Shown here piece after piece: positions 46,267 through 56,785 of a stretch of DNA of 64,000 nucleotides (within the stretch, counting starts at the first letter, position 1; each line of letters opens with the position of its first letter). This DNA is from CBDFMG01 sp965221205 [NCBI: bacterium] (lineage in GTDB: Bacteria; SM23-31). The notes under the pieces were generated by a model that worked only from the letters and a program-made list of their open reading frames with translations, ran no database searches and had not been told where the DNA came from. Where the stretch lies: assembly GCA_965221205.1 (NCBI GenBank), contig OZ244870.1:806001-870000 (forward strand). The letters run 5' to 3'. The position numbers and the translations under genes were made by a program.

Positions 46267-47970
46267 ATGAAAAAAGAGTGGATATTCCCGGAAACGATCG
46301 CAGATGTTGAAGCTGTCCGGCTGACCGAGGAATTAAACATACCGAAAATTATCGCTGAAATACTGGTAAGGCGCAACATCAAAACCAGCAGCGAAGTGAA
46401 GCAGTTTTTTAAACCGAAAATGTCCGACCTCTACGATCCCTTCCTCCTGAAGAATATGAAAACCGCGGTCGACAGAATTCAGGGAGCGTTGATCAACAAA
46501 GAAAAAATCCTCATCTACGGTGATTACGATGTTGATGGGATTACTTCCTGTTCACTCCTTTATCTCTATTTCAAAGAATTAACCGACCGTGTCGATTATT
46601 TTATTCCTGAGCGGTTGAAAGAGGGGTATGGATTTTCAGTAAGCGGTGTTGAAGAAGCAAAAAAGAAGGATATTACACTGATTATCTCCGTTGACTGCGG
46701 CATTACTGCAGTTGATGAAATTGCATTGGCGCAGGAATACGGAATAGATGTTATCGTAACCGATCACCATCAGCCCGGCAATGCAATTCCGAAAGCGTTT
46801 GCAATTATAAACCCGATGCAGGAAGACTGCCCCTATCCGTTCAAAGGTCTTGCGGGTGTGGGTGTTGCATTTAAATTGATTCACGCTCTTGACCAGACAA
46901 TTGGCAGAGATGCAAAACACCTCTTTAACTATACCGATCTTGTCGCTATTGGCAGTTCGGCAGATGTTGTGCCTCTTGTTGACGAAAACCGCATATTAGT
47001 CAGAGCGGGTCTTGAGCGGATAAACGGACGGCATAATATGGGGTTGAATGCCCTCCTGAGTGTTGCTTCTCTGAATAACAGTTTTATCGGCACCGGTCAG
47101 ATTTTATTCGGAATAGCTCCAAGAATAAATGCGGTCGGCCGTCTTGGTAATGCAGACAGGGCTGTTGAATTGTTTACCGTCAGCGAAAAGACACAGGCGT
47201 ATGAATTAGCACAGGTGCTCGAAAAGGAAAACAAGCTGCGTAAAACGATTGAAAAAGAAACGTTTGAAAATGCTTTTATGATCGCTGAACAAGAATTTAA
47301 TACAGACTCCAACGAGCCGCTCGTCCTCTTCAAGAAAGGGTGGCATCCGGGTGTAATCGGCATAATTGCTTCAAGACTTGTCGACCGTTTTTTCCGTCCT
47401 GTTGTTATGATTGCCGTCGAGGATGGTATCGGAAAAGGATCGATACGGAGTGTACCAGAATTTGATGTGTACAGCGCTCTGGACAGGTGTAGCGAATATC
47501 TGAAAGAGTTCGGAGGTCACAAATTTGCCGCAGGTCTCACTATTGAAGCAGAAAAGATCGATGCGTTTAAACAAGCATTTCAGGAAAGTGTGAGCAGTAC
47601 GATAACCGAAGAAGCACTGGTTCCAAAGCTAAAAATCGATGCCAAAATTTCATTAAATCAAATCAATATGCGACTGTATAAAATTTTGCAGCATTTTGCT
47701 CCCTTTGGTTCTCACAATACACGGCCGATTTTTGTTGTTGAAGGTGCACAGGCAGTCGGAACCCCGGCAATTGTTGGTAAAAACCATTTAAAATTTAATG
47801 TCAGACACAATAATACCGTTCTGCCGGCTATCGGATTTAAAATGGGTGATTATATTGACAGCATCGATGCTGGTGTTTCCAATCTCGAACTAGCTTTTGT
47901 CATCGACGAAAACGTCTGGAGAGGAACATCGACGCTGCAGCTTCAGCTCAAAGATATACGTGTTCACTAA
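46267..47970 (+). CDS. recJ: Single-stranded-DNA-specific exonuclease RecJ
   Basis: 5'-3' exonuclease on single-stranded DNA. 567 residues. DHH-family motifs: YGDYDVDGITSCSLLY (motif I), ISVDCGITAVDEI (motif II), VTDHHQPGNAIPKAFA (motif III DHH) and GLAGVGVAFKLIHAL. The DHHA1 part has GWHPGVIGIIASRLVDRFF and FGGHKFAAGLTIE, followed by the OB-fold end. ATG at 46267. With recF decayed in this window, RecJ would be part of a RecFOR pathway lacking its named member. It is followed at about 110 bp by a prenyl synthase. Confidence 0.95.
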   Translation: MKKEWIFPETIADVEAVRLTEELNIPKIIAEILVRRNIKTSSEVKQFFKPKMSDLYDPFLLKNMKTAVDRIQGALINKEKILIYGDYDVDGITSCSLLYLYFKELTDRVDYFIPERLKEGYGFSVSGVEEAKKKDITLIISVDCGITAVDEIALAQEYGIDVIVTDHHQPGNAIPKAFAIINPMQEDCPYPFKGLAGVGVAFKLIHALDQTIGRDAKHLFNYTDLVAIGSSADVVPLVDENRILVRAGLERINGRHNMGLNALLSVASLNNSFIGTGQILFGIAPRINAVGRLGNADRAVELFTVSEKTQAYELAQVLEKENKLRKTIEKETFENAFMIAEQEFNTDSNEPLVLFKKGWHPGVIGIIASRLVDRFFRPVVMIAVEDGIGKGSIRSVPEFDVYSALDRCSEYLKEFGGHKFAAGLTIEAEKIDAFKQAFQESVSSTITEEALVPKLKIDAKISLNQINMRLYKILQHFAPFGSHNTRPIFVVEGAQAVGTPAIVGKNHLKFNVRHNNTVLPAIGFKMGDYIDSIDAGVSNLELAFVIDENVWRGTSTLQLQLKDIRVH

Positions 47971-48081
47971 TGTTTGGAGAATCACTCTTCCGAATCAAAC
48001 ACCATATATAATTGTTGCCGTACTTTATTCATTTCGCGGTCAGCACAATTCAATACGTATAATAATTTGAACACCTTTTCG

Positions 48082-49101
48082 ATGAACACCAACAATTCAA
48101 AATTGTATAAATCCACGAATGCTAAAGATCCCGGACGTTATTTCAATGAACTCTCCGAACGTATTAATAACGATTTAGCCGGAGCGGTAAAGGAAGATTT
48201 TCCACCGAATCTCTACGATCCTATTCGCTATGTCCTCGAATCAAGAGGGAAACGGTTTCGGCCGGTAGTGCTGCTGATGGCATGTGAAGCTGTAGGCGGC
48301 TCAATTGAGCATGCTTATCACGCTTCTCTTGCAATCGAAATTCTGCATAACTTTACTCTCGTCCACGATGACATTATGGATAACGACGAGCTGCGCCGGG
48401 GACAGATGACCGTTCATAAAAAGTGGGATAACAATATCGCAATTTTAGCGGGTGACGGACTTATTGCGCTCGCCTACCGTTTTTTACTTGAAACAGAATC
48501 CGACCGGATCAAAAAAGTAATTCAGATATTCTCTGAAGCAATCATTAATGTTTGTGAAGGACAATCGATCGATAAAGATTTTGAGCTTGAAAACGATGTG
48601 TCGATGGACGCCTATATCGATATGATCACTCGAAAAACAGCGGTACTGATTTCTATTTCCGCCGAATTAGGAGGTCTACTGGGTAATGGAACAAACAGGG
48701 AAGTGGAATTGCTTAAAAAATTCGGTTATGAATTGGGTATTGCCTTCCAGATTCAAGACGATCTGCTTGATATTATTTCGGATGCAGTAACAATCGGAAA
48801 AGATTTGGGAAGCGATATCACGGAAGGGAAAAAGACATATCCGCTTATCGTATTTTCTGAGTGCGCTTCGCTTGAAGACGCCGGTTTTCTCAGAGAGACA
48901 CTTTCCAACGGCAATGCCGATGCAGCTGCAATCGAAAAAATCAAAACACTTCTGTACCATTATAATGTTGTTGAAAAAACACACCAGGAAGTAAATAAAC
49001 ACATCGATGCTGCATGTGCATTTCTGAAAGAAGCGCCAGGATCTTTCAAGGTCGGACATCTCTTCTTTATTGCCGAAATGATCAGAAACAGAACGTTTTA
49101 G
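48082..49101 (+). CDS. Polyprenyl (isoprenyl) diphosphate synthase
   Basis: Trans-type chain-elongating synthase. 339 residues from the ATG at 48082; a TTG at 47974 opens a longer frame whose first 36 residues look random. First Asp-rich motif LVHDDIMDNDELRRGQMTVH (about 95-115) and second motif FQIQDDLLDIISDAVTIGKD. The RYVLESRGKRFRPVVLLMAC segment is the usual start of the catalytic helices. Product length (octaprenyl, geranylgeranyl or other) cannot be read. Probably supplies quinone tails or lipid carriers. Confidence 0.9.
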   Translation: MNTNNSKLYKSTNAKDPGRYFNELSERINNDLAGAVKEDFPPNLYDPIRYVLESRGKRFRPVVLLMACEAVGGSIEHAYHASLAIEILHNFTLVHDDIMDNDELRRGQMTVHKKWDNNIAILAGDGLIALAYRFLLETESDRIKKVIQIFSEAIINVCEGQSIDKDFELENDVSMDAYIDMITRKTAVLISISAELGGLLGNGTNREVELLKKFGYELGIAFQIQDDLLDIISDAVTIGKDLGSDITEGKKTYPLIVFSECASLEDAGFLRETLSNGNADAAAIEKIKTLLYHYNVVEKTHQEVNKHIDAACAFLKEAPGSFKVGHLFFIAEMIRNRTF

Positions 49102-49672
49102 CTTCCGCTCTAATCTGTATAACAAGCTGCGTTACGTACATTTCCCTTCAGGTAAACGTATCACCCTCAAAGGGAATTATCTTCCCTTCACAGAGCACTA
49201 CAGAACAGACAACTCATATCATAAAGTATGGTTATTATTATAGTTATAGTTTCCTTTTGCAGCCTGGCATGTCCTTTGCCTTTTGGCAGGAAAACCAATA
49301 AAAAGGAGACAGGTCGAATGTGCGAACATAAACAGATACAGTATTGAGGAATTCAGAAAACGAAAGAGCGAAATAAAAAATTATATCGCTATAAGTGCCA
49401 TACAACAATTGCACTCGATAAAAAGCAGGTTCCACTTCGGAAAGGGAAGCCGAAATCGACAATTCGTATGCAGCACGTTATCTACAAATAAATGCTTCAT
49501 TATAAATCCGCATCGCTCAATTCTCACTTATTTATATTACACGTCAAAGTGTCTTCCAAAAATTCAATTGAATTTGACACCGTTTTCTTGTAAGATTAGT
49601 CGGTTCATTGGTCAACACGAATGAACTCATCATGATTTTCAATAATCTGCTCATCAATGTAAAGAATAATTC
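49102..49672. other. Gene-free region between prenyl synthase and DMT permease
   Basis: About 570 bp. There is a ten-codon frame after AAGGAG at about 49306-49345 and a 113-codon frame without similarity to anything I know. The stretch from about 49310 to 49490 has some coding-like look (NRYSIEEFRKRKSEIKNYIA), so it may be a decayed gene. I find no RNA gene or terminator. Confidence 0.35.
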
Positions 49673-50521
49673 ATGTTACTTGCTTACATTGCGCTAAGCT
49701 GCCGGATAGTGTCTCTCGGATTGGAGCGCATTCTGGTCAAAAAACTTGGAACAAACGCCGACAGCATCAGTACGGCTTTTATATTTATAGGGCTTTCTCC
49801 GTTTTTTCTCGCCTATTTTGCAATTCCGCACCTTGCTTATTATCCGGAGTTGTGGCTCATTTTTATCAGCGGAATTGTGTATGCACTGGCATTTATTCTC
49901 TATTCAAAATCGCTCTCAACAGGAGATGCCTCGCTTGTCAGTCCGCTTTACAACTTCAATGTATTATTTCTACTGATAATTTCTAATATCTTTCTCGATG
50001 AGCCGTTAACACTTCTCAAAATAACGGGGATTCTGCTCATGGTGTACGGGTTATCTTTTCTCAACAAACAACCCAACATACTTAAATCGCTTCAGGCAGT
50101 CATCTACGATGACGCATGCAGAATGATGATGATGAGTTCATTATTAATTGCCATCGGGCGAATTATTGACGGATATTCAGTTCGAACGGTACCGCCGGTC
50201 CTCTACGGTTTTGCGGTCGATGTTGCTATGGCAGGGTATCTGTTTCTTTTTCTCGTTCTGCAAAAAAAACTTCCGAACGTCACGGCGCTTTTTCTGAAAA
50301 AGCCGGTCCTCTCGCTTTCTACCGGCGCACTATCCGCAGGCTCTTACTTTTGTTTGCTCTATGCATTCTCAAAAATGGAGGTCAGTATCGTAGAGCCAGC
50401 ATCCATGCTGAGCATGATCGTCACGGTTCTTCTCGCCCGGATACTATTAAAAGAAATCATCAGCAACCGGTTAATCGGTGTTCTCATCATGTTGGCAGGC
50501 GCCTGGCTGCTGTTTCTGTAA
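49673..50521 (+). CDS. EamA/DMT-superfamily permease
   Basis: 282 residues and about ten membrane helices in two repeated EamA halves (first: FYSKSLSTGDASLVSPLYNF-type end, LFLLIISNIFLDEPLTLLKI; second: YAFSKMEVSIVEPASMLSMI with LLARILLKEIISNRLIGVLI). The paired P-containing helix and DEPL/KEII motifs are the signature of drug/metabolite transporters. The substrate is unknown. ATG at 49673, with weak ribosome site. Stands alone on the plus strand. Confidence 0.85.
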   Translation: MLLAYIALSCRIVSLGLERILVKKLGTNADSISTAFIFIGLSPFFLAYFAIPHLAYYPELWLIFISGIVYALAFILYSKSLSTGDASLVSPLYNFNVLFLLIISNIFLDEPLTLLKITGILLMVYGLSFLNKQPNILKSLQAVIYDDACRMMMMSSLLIAIGRIIDGYSVRTVPPVLYGFAVDVAMAGYLFLFLVLQKKLPNVTALFLKKPVLSLSTGALSAGSYFCLLYAFSKMEVSIVEPASMLSMIVTVLLARILLKEIISNRLIGVLIMLAGAWLLFL

Positions 50522-50962
50522 ATGATCCGAACAACAAGAGTATCTTGTAGAATGAAAAATGTTTTATTATATTAATTGTATCCAACAAGCGTATTAAAAA
50601 TAATGTCACTTTCCAGAAAAGGAACGCTTCGCTGCAATCCTGCAGCACTCGGAAAAAAGATTAACAATACTATGTAAGAATAAATCAGGGAATTATATAC
50701 TTGACGATTCCTGGATTGTAATCGCCCTCGTGCTGCAAAGCGGTGAAATCCGCCCTGATCAAGAACATAGAGACATTTGTTTTTGCCCGCTTGAGATTTT
50801 CAACCACTGCTCTGCTCCCTGCGAATAACCGCCACGATCTCATAGAATGATGGCAGTATGCTCATTCATCTGAAATAGAAAGCGCCGTATAAAGGTGTTA
50901 TTTCCGAACGGGATGGAACAAACAAAAATATATATTACCATATTCAATTTCAGGCAATCGAT
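50522..50962. other. Intergenic region with a small minus-strand frame and left 17-bp repeat
   Basis: About 440 bp before the kinase. On the minus strand 50685-50843 encodes 52 residues ending GDYNPGIVKYIIP, which look like a protein C-terminus (FAGSRAVVENLKRAKTNVSM upstream). A related tail, ending RIGSVKYIIPK, lies at the other side of the island near 57010. Both are probably relics of one family. Confidence 0.4.
50689..50705. repeat. Left copy of a 17-bp direct repeat around the accessory island
   Basis: GGAATTATATACTTGAC, identical to 56998-57014 in the same orientation. It spans the stop region of a small minus-strand frame encoding VKYIIP. The two copies are 6.3 kb apart and bracket the kinase, transposase fragment and restriction-modification gene. 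Confidence 0.6.
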
Positions 50963-52431
50963 ATGAAAGAAATTAAATTACCTCAAGGTGTCTGGTACTA
51001 CGACCAAAAGCAGCCTCTTGGAAAACCTGGAGGTTTTGGAGCAGTTTTCTTGGGTCAAGATGACAAGGGAAAAAAGGTCGCCGTTAAAAAATTGCATTCA
51101 AATGCAAAAGATTTTGCCTGCCGGGAACTCAGCGCAGCAGCCCTTATTCAGGAATTATCACCCGACAATGTTATGCCTATATTTGACTGTGGGCAGGCAG
51201 CTGGAACTGACGATTATTTCTTAGTTATGCCAGCAGCTGATCAAAATTTGCAAAAAAAATTGATGATGATAAAATTGTTTCAGAATCGGAAGCGATCGCC
51301 ATTCTCCAACAAATTGCATTTGGATTATCCACGTTTGGTGACGTTATTCATCGGGATCTTAAACCGCACAATATTCTTTTGCATGAAAATGTATGGAAAA
51401 TTGCGGATTACGGCATCGCAAAATTTATTGAGGAATCAACCGCTCCACAAACCCTTAAAAAATGTTTAAGCCCCTCGTATGCTTCACCGGAGCAGTGGTT
51501 GGAAGATAGCGTAACTCCGGCAGCAGACATGTATAGTCTCGGTTGTATAGCTTATGCGTTAATAACAGGCAAGCCCCCATTTGAAGCACATAGTAGAGAA
51601 GAATTGAAGGAACTACATTTGGAGAAAGCGCCTCCAAAATGTGATACGTGTACTACGAAACTTCAGAGTCTCATAAGTACCATGCTTCGAAAAGCTCCCG
51701 ATTCCCGACCATCTATTGGACGGGTACTCAATACTCTCAATAGCCTTAATGAAAAGAAGTCAAACATACCCGTAAGCAGTGGATTAGAAGCTCTTCGGGT
51801 GGCAGATGCAGAGGAATCCAGAAGGGCCGCTGAAGAAGAAGCTTCTCTTCGTTCAGCAGAGGCAAAACGGCACACTCGAGAGAAGCTTCGTGAAGAAGGG
51901 GAATCAATTCTCAACGAATGTATTGACGATTTTGAACAATTGATAAACAATGATGATCTACACGTTAACGTCCATCGCAGCGCGGCTCGAATCTCATTTG
52001 GATTGGGTTCTGCACAATTGGAATTTGATGTATCCATAATACAATCTGTTCCGCGAGACGATCCTTTGCCGGCATCACAATGGGATATTGTTTGTCGTGC
52101 TTCGATGAAAATTATACAGCAAAACCCAAAATCTGCAGAAAGAAGCTGTTCCTTATACTTTGCAAAAACCCCCGAAACACAAAATTATCGTTGGTGGGAA
52201 TTAAAATTTGATTTCAACCCCCACCCCTTGATGCGCCCACACCGACGAGGCAGGGAAGATGGGTATTTTGCTGTCGATGGTTATGAAAGTATCGATGAAG
52301 CTCTGGCTCCTGAAATGTCCAGTTATCAATTAACCGAACCCCCGTTACCAATCGATGGTGAAGACAAAGATGAAGCCCGCAACCGATGGGCTGTTTTGCT
52401 TGCACGCGCATCCCAAGGAACATTGGAATAA
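50963..52431 (+). pseudogene. Ser/Thr protein kinase, interrupted by a one-base frameshift
   Basis: Eukaryotic-like protein kinase. The first frame gives the glycine loop LGKPGGFGAVFLGQ and the Lys in KVAVKKLHS, and runs to ADQNLQKK. The second frame, open to 52431, gives DVIHRDLKPHNILLHENVWK (catalytic loop), IADYGIAK (DFG equivalent, with Tyr), SPSYASPEQWLE (APE equivalent) and DMYSLGCIAYALITGKPPF. The frames meet at an A8 run (51252-51259); nine A would give one protein of about 489 residues. After the kinase come an Ala/Glu-rich coiled coil (ADAEESRRAAEEEASLRSAE) and a C-terminal domain of unknown type. All kinase catalytic residues are present, so loss of function is not certain. No signal or membrane segment is seen. 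Confidence 0.8.
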
Positions 52432-53026
52432 GCACAACAACCTTGTCAATGCTTTGCTCCGTATGATTCCTCCTACCTTTGTATGCTCGTTTATTATAAT
52501 CTTTCTGGCTTTCTTGACCGCGGTCTTTCTTAAAAATGTTTTATCATGTTTCACGTTCTGTGGCTCCCGTACCTCCTCTCGTCTTTTGTGAAAGTGTGCC
52601 AGGATCTTCACCCGGCGCTTCTTCGAGACGTCTCACTGCTCTCTCCGAACGTTTGTTCTTGAGAAAACCGGATCAGCTTTTCTTGTAACTCCTTCGGAGC
52701 TGACGAGAGATAATGGAGACAAGCTCGCTTTGGCTTTATCATCTGCTTCTTCATGCGTCGTGTCTTCTTCAGTAATAGCGAATAATCCTTGCTCCTTAGT
52801 GTGGAATTTTTACGATAAGATATGTATATGAATTTATGACCGTTACCAGTCTGAATATGGTGCCGAATTGCAGGATTTGCCAATAAGGCAAACCAAATAC
52901 GTGTCTTAAAACGTGCAAAGAAGACATTACCAAAAGTTATTGAAAGGAAATTATATACGAGGGTCACATTTTCCTTGACACCGAGTCTTTGAATGCTTAT
53001 ATTACAGTCACTTTCACAAAGGGCGG
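52432..53026. other. Gene-free stretch between kinase and transposase fragment
   Basis: Nearly 600 bp. A minus-strand frame (52608-53078) encodes a basic stretch (KDYSLLLKKTRRMKKQMIKP) that may be a relic but matches nothing I know. AGGGTCACATTTTCC at about 52962, 65 bp before the transposase gene, could be near the left end of the insertion sequence. No inverted partner was found to its right because that side is truncated. Confidence 0.35.
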
Positions 53027-53032
53027 TTGTCA

Positions 53033-53488
53033 ATGGCAAAAAGTGCACCGAGTAAGCAGTATCGTACGGGGATGTCACTCGTTGCGTTGATGAGAATGTT
53101 CCCTGATGACGCAGCAGCTGAAAAATGGTTTGCAGCTCAACGTTGGCCTGACGGAGCGTACTGTCCGGTATGTGGTTCTTTCAATGTTCAGTGCGGCGTG
53201 AAACACCGGACCATGACGCACCGATGCCGCGATTGTAAAGACAAGAAGTTTTTTTCTCTCAAGACCGGGACAATCATGCAAGGTTCCAAGCTCGGCTATC
53301 AGGTCTGGGCGATGGCGATCTATTTGCTGACAACGGACGTGAAGGGTGCCTCCAGCACGAAGTTACACCGCGACCTGGGAGTTACGCAGAAGACAGCATG
53401 GTTCATACTGCACAGGCTGCGTGAAGCATGGGCAAAAGGGGCGTCCTCCCCCTTCTCCGGCCCTGTCGACGTGGACGAGACTATATAA
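53033..53488 (+). pseudogene. IS1595-family transposase, truncated
   Basis: 152 residues from ATG 53033 (MAKSAPSKQYRTGM). The N-terminus is that of IS1595-type transposases: LMRMFPDDAAAEKWFAAQRW, a zinc ribbon with CPVC (YCPVCGSFN) and CRDC (HRCRDCKDKKFF), then KLGYQVWAMAIYLLTTDVKG, LHRDLGVTQKTAWFILHRLR and the first catalytic Asp region GPVDVDETI. A stop follows within a few bases, so the DDE core is lost after its first acidic residue. The element is dead; only about a third of the protein remains. It adjoins the restriction-modification gene. Confidence 0.88.
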
Positions 53489-53680
53489 TCGGGGACACGG
53501 AACGAAACACGCACGCTAACAAGAATCTGCATACCTTCGCAGCCCGGCGCGCCAGGAACAATGCGCATGTGTACCCGGATGACGCCGCGGCGTCTCCTGT
53601 TATATAATCCTGAAGCATCTGAATCGGTATATCGCCGGGTGATCAGGACCCGGTAACGTAAAGAGAAGGAAACCCTGTTC

Positions 53681-56600
53681 ATGCCCGTCCTCAAGCTCAA
53701 ACCCGGGCAGAAGTCCGTAAAAGCCTATTATGAATCGCTTGATGACTTTGATCGGATCGGTGTCACGCATGAAGCCGCCGTGCGCTCGGCGTTTCAGTCA
53801 CTTCTTGCGTCGTGCGGGAGGCAGTTTCAGTGGACGCTCGTACCTGAACACTCGATCACCCTCCGCCGCAATAAGCGGATTGTCGTTGACGGCGCGTTAA
53901 TCGACAAGTTTGAATTGCGACACGGCATCTGGGAAGCGAAGGATATTCACGATGATTTGCCCGTCGCAGTGCAGCGCAAGTTCGCTGCGGGGTATCCCAG
54001 AGATAACATCCTGTTCCAGACGCCTCAACGGGCAATCCTGTGGCAGGATGATCGGCCGGTGCTCGATGCCGACCTGACCGACCCCCCGCAGCTCATCAAG
54101 ACGCTTCAAACCTTCTTTTCCCACCGTCCGGAAGCGATCGTCGAATGGGAAGAGGCGGTCGCGCAGTTCAAAGACAAAGTGCCCGACATCGGGCGCGGGT
54201 TGGCGGAGTTGATCCACAAGGAACGGCAGGCCAACCGCCGGTTTACCGCCGCCTTTACAGATTTTTTTGCAAAATGTCGATTGTCAATCAATCCCAATCT
54301 CTCTGAAGCTGCGGTCGAGGAGATGCTCATTCAACATCTTTTGACCGAGCGTATTTTCCGAACCGTCTTCAACAATCCTGACTTCGTCCATCGCAATGCC
54401 ATCGCCAATGAGATCGAAAAGGTCATTGACGCGCTCACGTCGCAGTCCTTCAGCCGCTCTGATTTTCTCCAGGGCCTTGACCGTTTCTATATCGCCATAG
54501 AGCGGACGGCACGGGCCACAGCCGATTTTTCCCAGAAACAGTATTTTCTCAACACCGTTTATGAACAGTTTTTCCAAGGCTTTTCGGTTAAGGTCTCCGA
54601 TACGCATGGCATCGTCTATACACCGCAACCGATCGTCGATTTCATGGTGAAAAGCGTTGAACACCTGCTGCAGGTCGAATGGGGTCGTTCTCTCTCCGAC
54701 AGAGGTGTCCATATCGTTGACCCGTTTGTTGGAACGGGTAATTTCATCGTCCGCATGATGCGGGCGCTTCCGAAAACCGCGCTCGAGGACAAGTACGCGA
54801 CTGAACTTCACTGTAATGAGGTGATGCTCTTACCCTACTACATTGCCAGCATGAACATCGAGCATGAGTTCTATGAGGCAGCGGGCGTGTATCAGCCCTT
54901 TAAAGGCCTGTGCCTGGTGGATACGTTTGAGTTGGCAGAGGAACAGCAGCTTGCCCTGTTTACCGCAGAGAATACCGAAAGAATTGAACAACAGAAGAAA
55001 ACGGAGATGTTTGTGATTATCGGCAATCCGCCCTACAACGCTGGGCAGGTCAACGAGAACGATAACAACAAGAATCGGAAACATGAAACGATGGATGGGC
55101 GGGTGAAGGAGACCTATGCAAAAGACTCCACGGCAACAAACAAAAACAGCCTCTACGATCCCTATGTGAAAGCGATTCGGTGGGCATCGGACCGGATCGG
55201 AAAGGAAGGGATTGTCGCTTTTGTGACCAACAATAGCTTTCTTGACAGTGTGGCGTTTGATGGGATGCGGAAGCACCTCGCAGACGATTTTGATGCGGTG
55301 TACATGCTCGATCTGGGCGGGAACGTCCGCAAGAACAAGAATCTGTCAGTAGCGAAGAGCAATGTCTTTGGGATTCGCGTAGGGGTGAGTATCAATTTTT
55401 GTGTAAAAAAGAGAGGCACGACACGTTCCGAGTCCGAAATTTTCTATGCTTGTGTTGACGATTCATTGAGTAAGGAAGATAAATATCGCTATCTCGATGC
55501 ACAGGAGCAGTACCGCAGGATAGAATGGAAACCGATAACGCCGGACAACCGGTATACATGGCTCACGGAAGGGCTCCACGCCGAATTTGAGACCTTTATG
55601 CCGATGGGATTGAGGGAAGTGAAGGCGGGAAAGGGTTCGGATGCGATTTTTAAGACGTACAGTCGGGGCGTAGCGACGTGCCGGGATGCCTGGGCTTATA
55701 ACTTCAACCGAAACGCACTTCGAGAAAATATGAAACGGATGATCGGGTTCTACAATGAGCAGGTGTCCACGTGGGAGCGGTGGGAAAAGAGGGATGCAGC
55801 CGTTGATGAGTTTGTCGATTATGATGACAGGAAAATCAAGTGGAGCAGCAGTCTGAAACAGGCATTGAAAAGTGGGAAAACCGCTGATTTTTGCAGGAAT
55901 AAAGTTCGGCAATCTCTCTATCGCCCATTTACGAAATCAAACCTCTACTTTGCCAGGTTGATGAACGAGAGAGTGTATGTATTTCCGTCCATCTTTCCCG
56001 TCCCAGGGACCGAAACCGGGAACCGGGTGATTTGTGTCAGCGGACTCGGCGGTAACAAACCTTTTCACACTCTGATGGCAAAAATGATTCCATGCCTTGA
56101 CATTCTCGAAAAAACCCAATGCTTTCCCTTTTACACCTACGACGAAGACGGGACACACCGCCGGGAGAACATCACCGATTGGGCGTTGGATCAATTCCGC
56201 TCGCATTACTGCGACAACACTATCGACAAGCGGGCCATCTTCCATTATACCTACGGCCTGCTCCACCATCCGGAATACCGCGAGCGATACCAGGCCAATC
56301 TCCGTCGTGCGCTGCCGCGCCTTCCGTATACGCCGGACTTCCTGGCCTTTGTCCGAGCAGGTCAACGTTTAGCTGAAATCCATGCCGGTTATGAAGACCA
56401 ACCCGTATATCCGCTCGAATCCATTGAAAACCCGGAATTACCGCTCGATTGGCGCGTGGAGAAGATGCGGTGGTTGTCCAAAGACAAAACAGAGATCCGA
56501 TACAACGACTTCCTGACACTCGGTGGAATTCCGCCGGAAGCGCTGGATTACCGGCTCGGGAATCGGTCTGCGCTGGAGTGGGTGATTGATCAATATCGAG

Positions 56601-56785
56601 TCACAACAGACACGCGGACGGGCATCATCAACGATCCGAACCGTCCGGATGATCCACAGTATATTGTACGGCTTGTTAAAAAAGTAATCGCCGTTAGTGT
56701 GGAGACCGTGAGAATCGTTTCGGAATTGCCACGGTTGGACAGTGCAGATAGGGATCAAAGGGAACAGGAAGCAGAAGTCCAATAA
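53681..56785 (+). CDS. Single-chain restriction-modification enzyme (type IIG/ISP-like)
   Basis: 1034 residues joining cutting, methylation and target choice. An N-terminal PD-(D/E)XK-like nuclease has Asp in VVDGALIDKFEL and the ExK in IWEAKD (about 68-88). A helical linker follows. The gamma-class N6-adenine methylase has motif I VDPFVGTGNFIVRMM (about 346-360) and motif IV IIGNPPYNAGQ (about 446-456). The C-terminal specificity region ends with LPLDWRVEKMRWLSKDKTEI, RLGNRSALEWVIDQY and GIINDPNRPDDP, as in type ISP enzymes. It lacks the helicase of true ISP proteins, so it should cut near its site without long translocation. Recognition sequence unknown. The gene is GC-richer than the core genes, which suggests transfer. 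Confidence 0.88.
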   Translation: MPVLKLKPGQKSVKAYYESLDDFDRIGVTHEAAVRSAFQSLLASCGRQFQWTLVPEHSITLRRNKRIVVDGALIDKFELRHGIWEAKDIHDDLPVAVQRKFAAGYPRDNILFQTPQRAILWQDDRPVLDADLTDPPQLIKTLQTFFSHRPEAIVEWEEAVAQFKDKVPDIGRGLAELIHKERQANRRFTAAFTDFFAKCRLSINPNLSEAAVEEMLIQHLLTERIFRTVFNNPDFVHRNAIANEIEKVIDALTSQSFSRSDFLQGLDRFYIAIERTARATADFSQKQYFLNTVYEQFFQGFSVKVSDTHGIVYTPQPIVDFMVKSVEHLLQVEWGRSLSDRGVHIVDPFVGTGNFIVRMMRALPKTALEDKYATELHCNEVMLLPYYIASMNIEHEFYEAAGVYQPFKGLCLVDTFELAEEQQLALFTAENTERIEQQKKTEMFVIIGNPPYNAGQVNENDNNKNRKHETMDGRVKETYAKDSTATNKNSLYDPYVKAIRWASDRIGKEGIVAFVTNNSFLDSVAFDGMRKHLADDFDAVYMLDLGGNVRKNKNLSVAKSNVFGIRVGVSINFCVKKRGTTRSESEIFYACVDDSLSKEDKYRYLDAQEQYRRIEWKPITPDNRYTWLTEGLHAEFETFMPMGLREVKAGKGSDAIFKTYSRGVATCRDAWAYNFNRNALRENMKRMIGFYNEQVSTWERWEKRDAAVDEFVDYDDRKIKWSSSLKQALKSGKTADFCRNKVRQSLYRPFTKSNLYFARLMNERVYVFPSIFPVPGTETGNRVICVSGLGGNKPFHTLMAKMIPCLDILEKTQCFPFYTYDEDGTHRRENITDWALDQFRSHYCDNTIDKRAIFHYTYGLLHHPEYRERYQANLRRALPRLPYTPDFLAFVRAGQRLAEIHAGYEDQPVYPLESIENPELPLDWRVEKMRWLSKDKTEIRYNDFLTLGGIPPEALDYRLGNRSALEWVIDQYRVTTDTRTGIINDPNRPDDPQYIVRLVKKVIAVSVETVRIVSELPRLDSADRDQREQEAEVQ

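Noticed and set aside
53320-53700. Minus-strand frame across the transposase fragment
   Set aside because: It is antisense to a clear transposase domain and has no features of its own.
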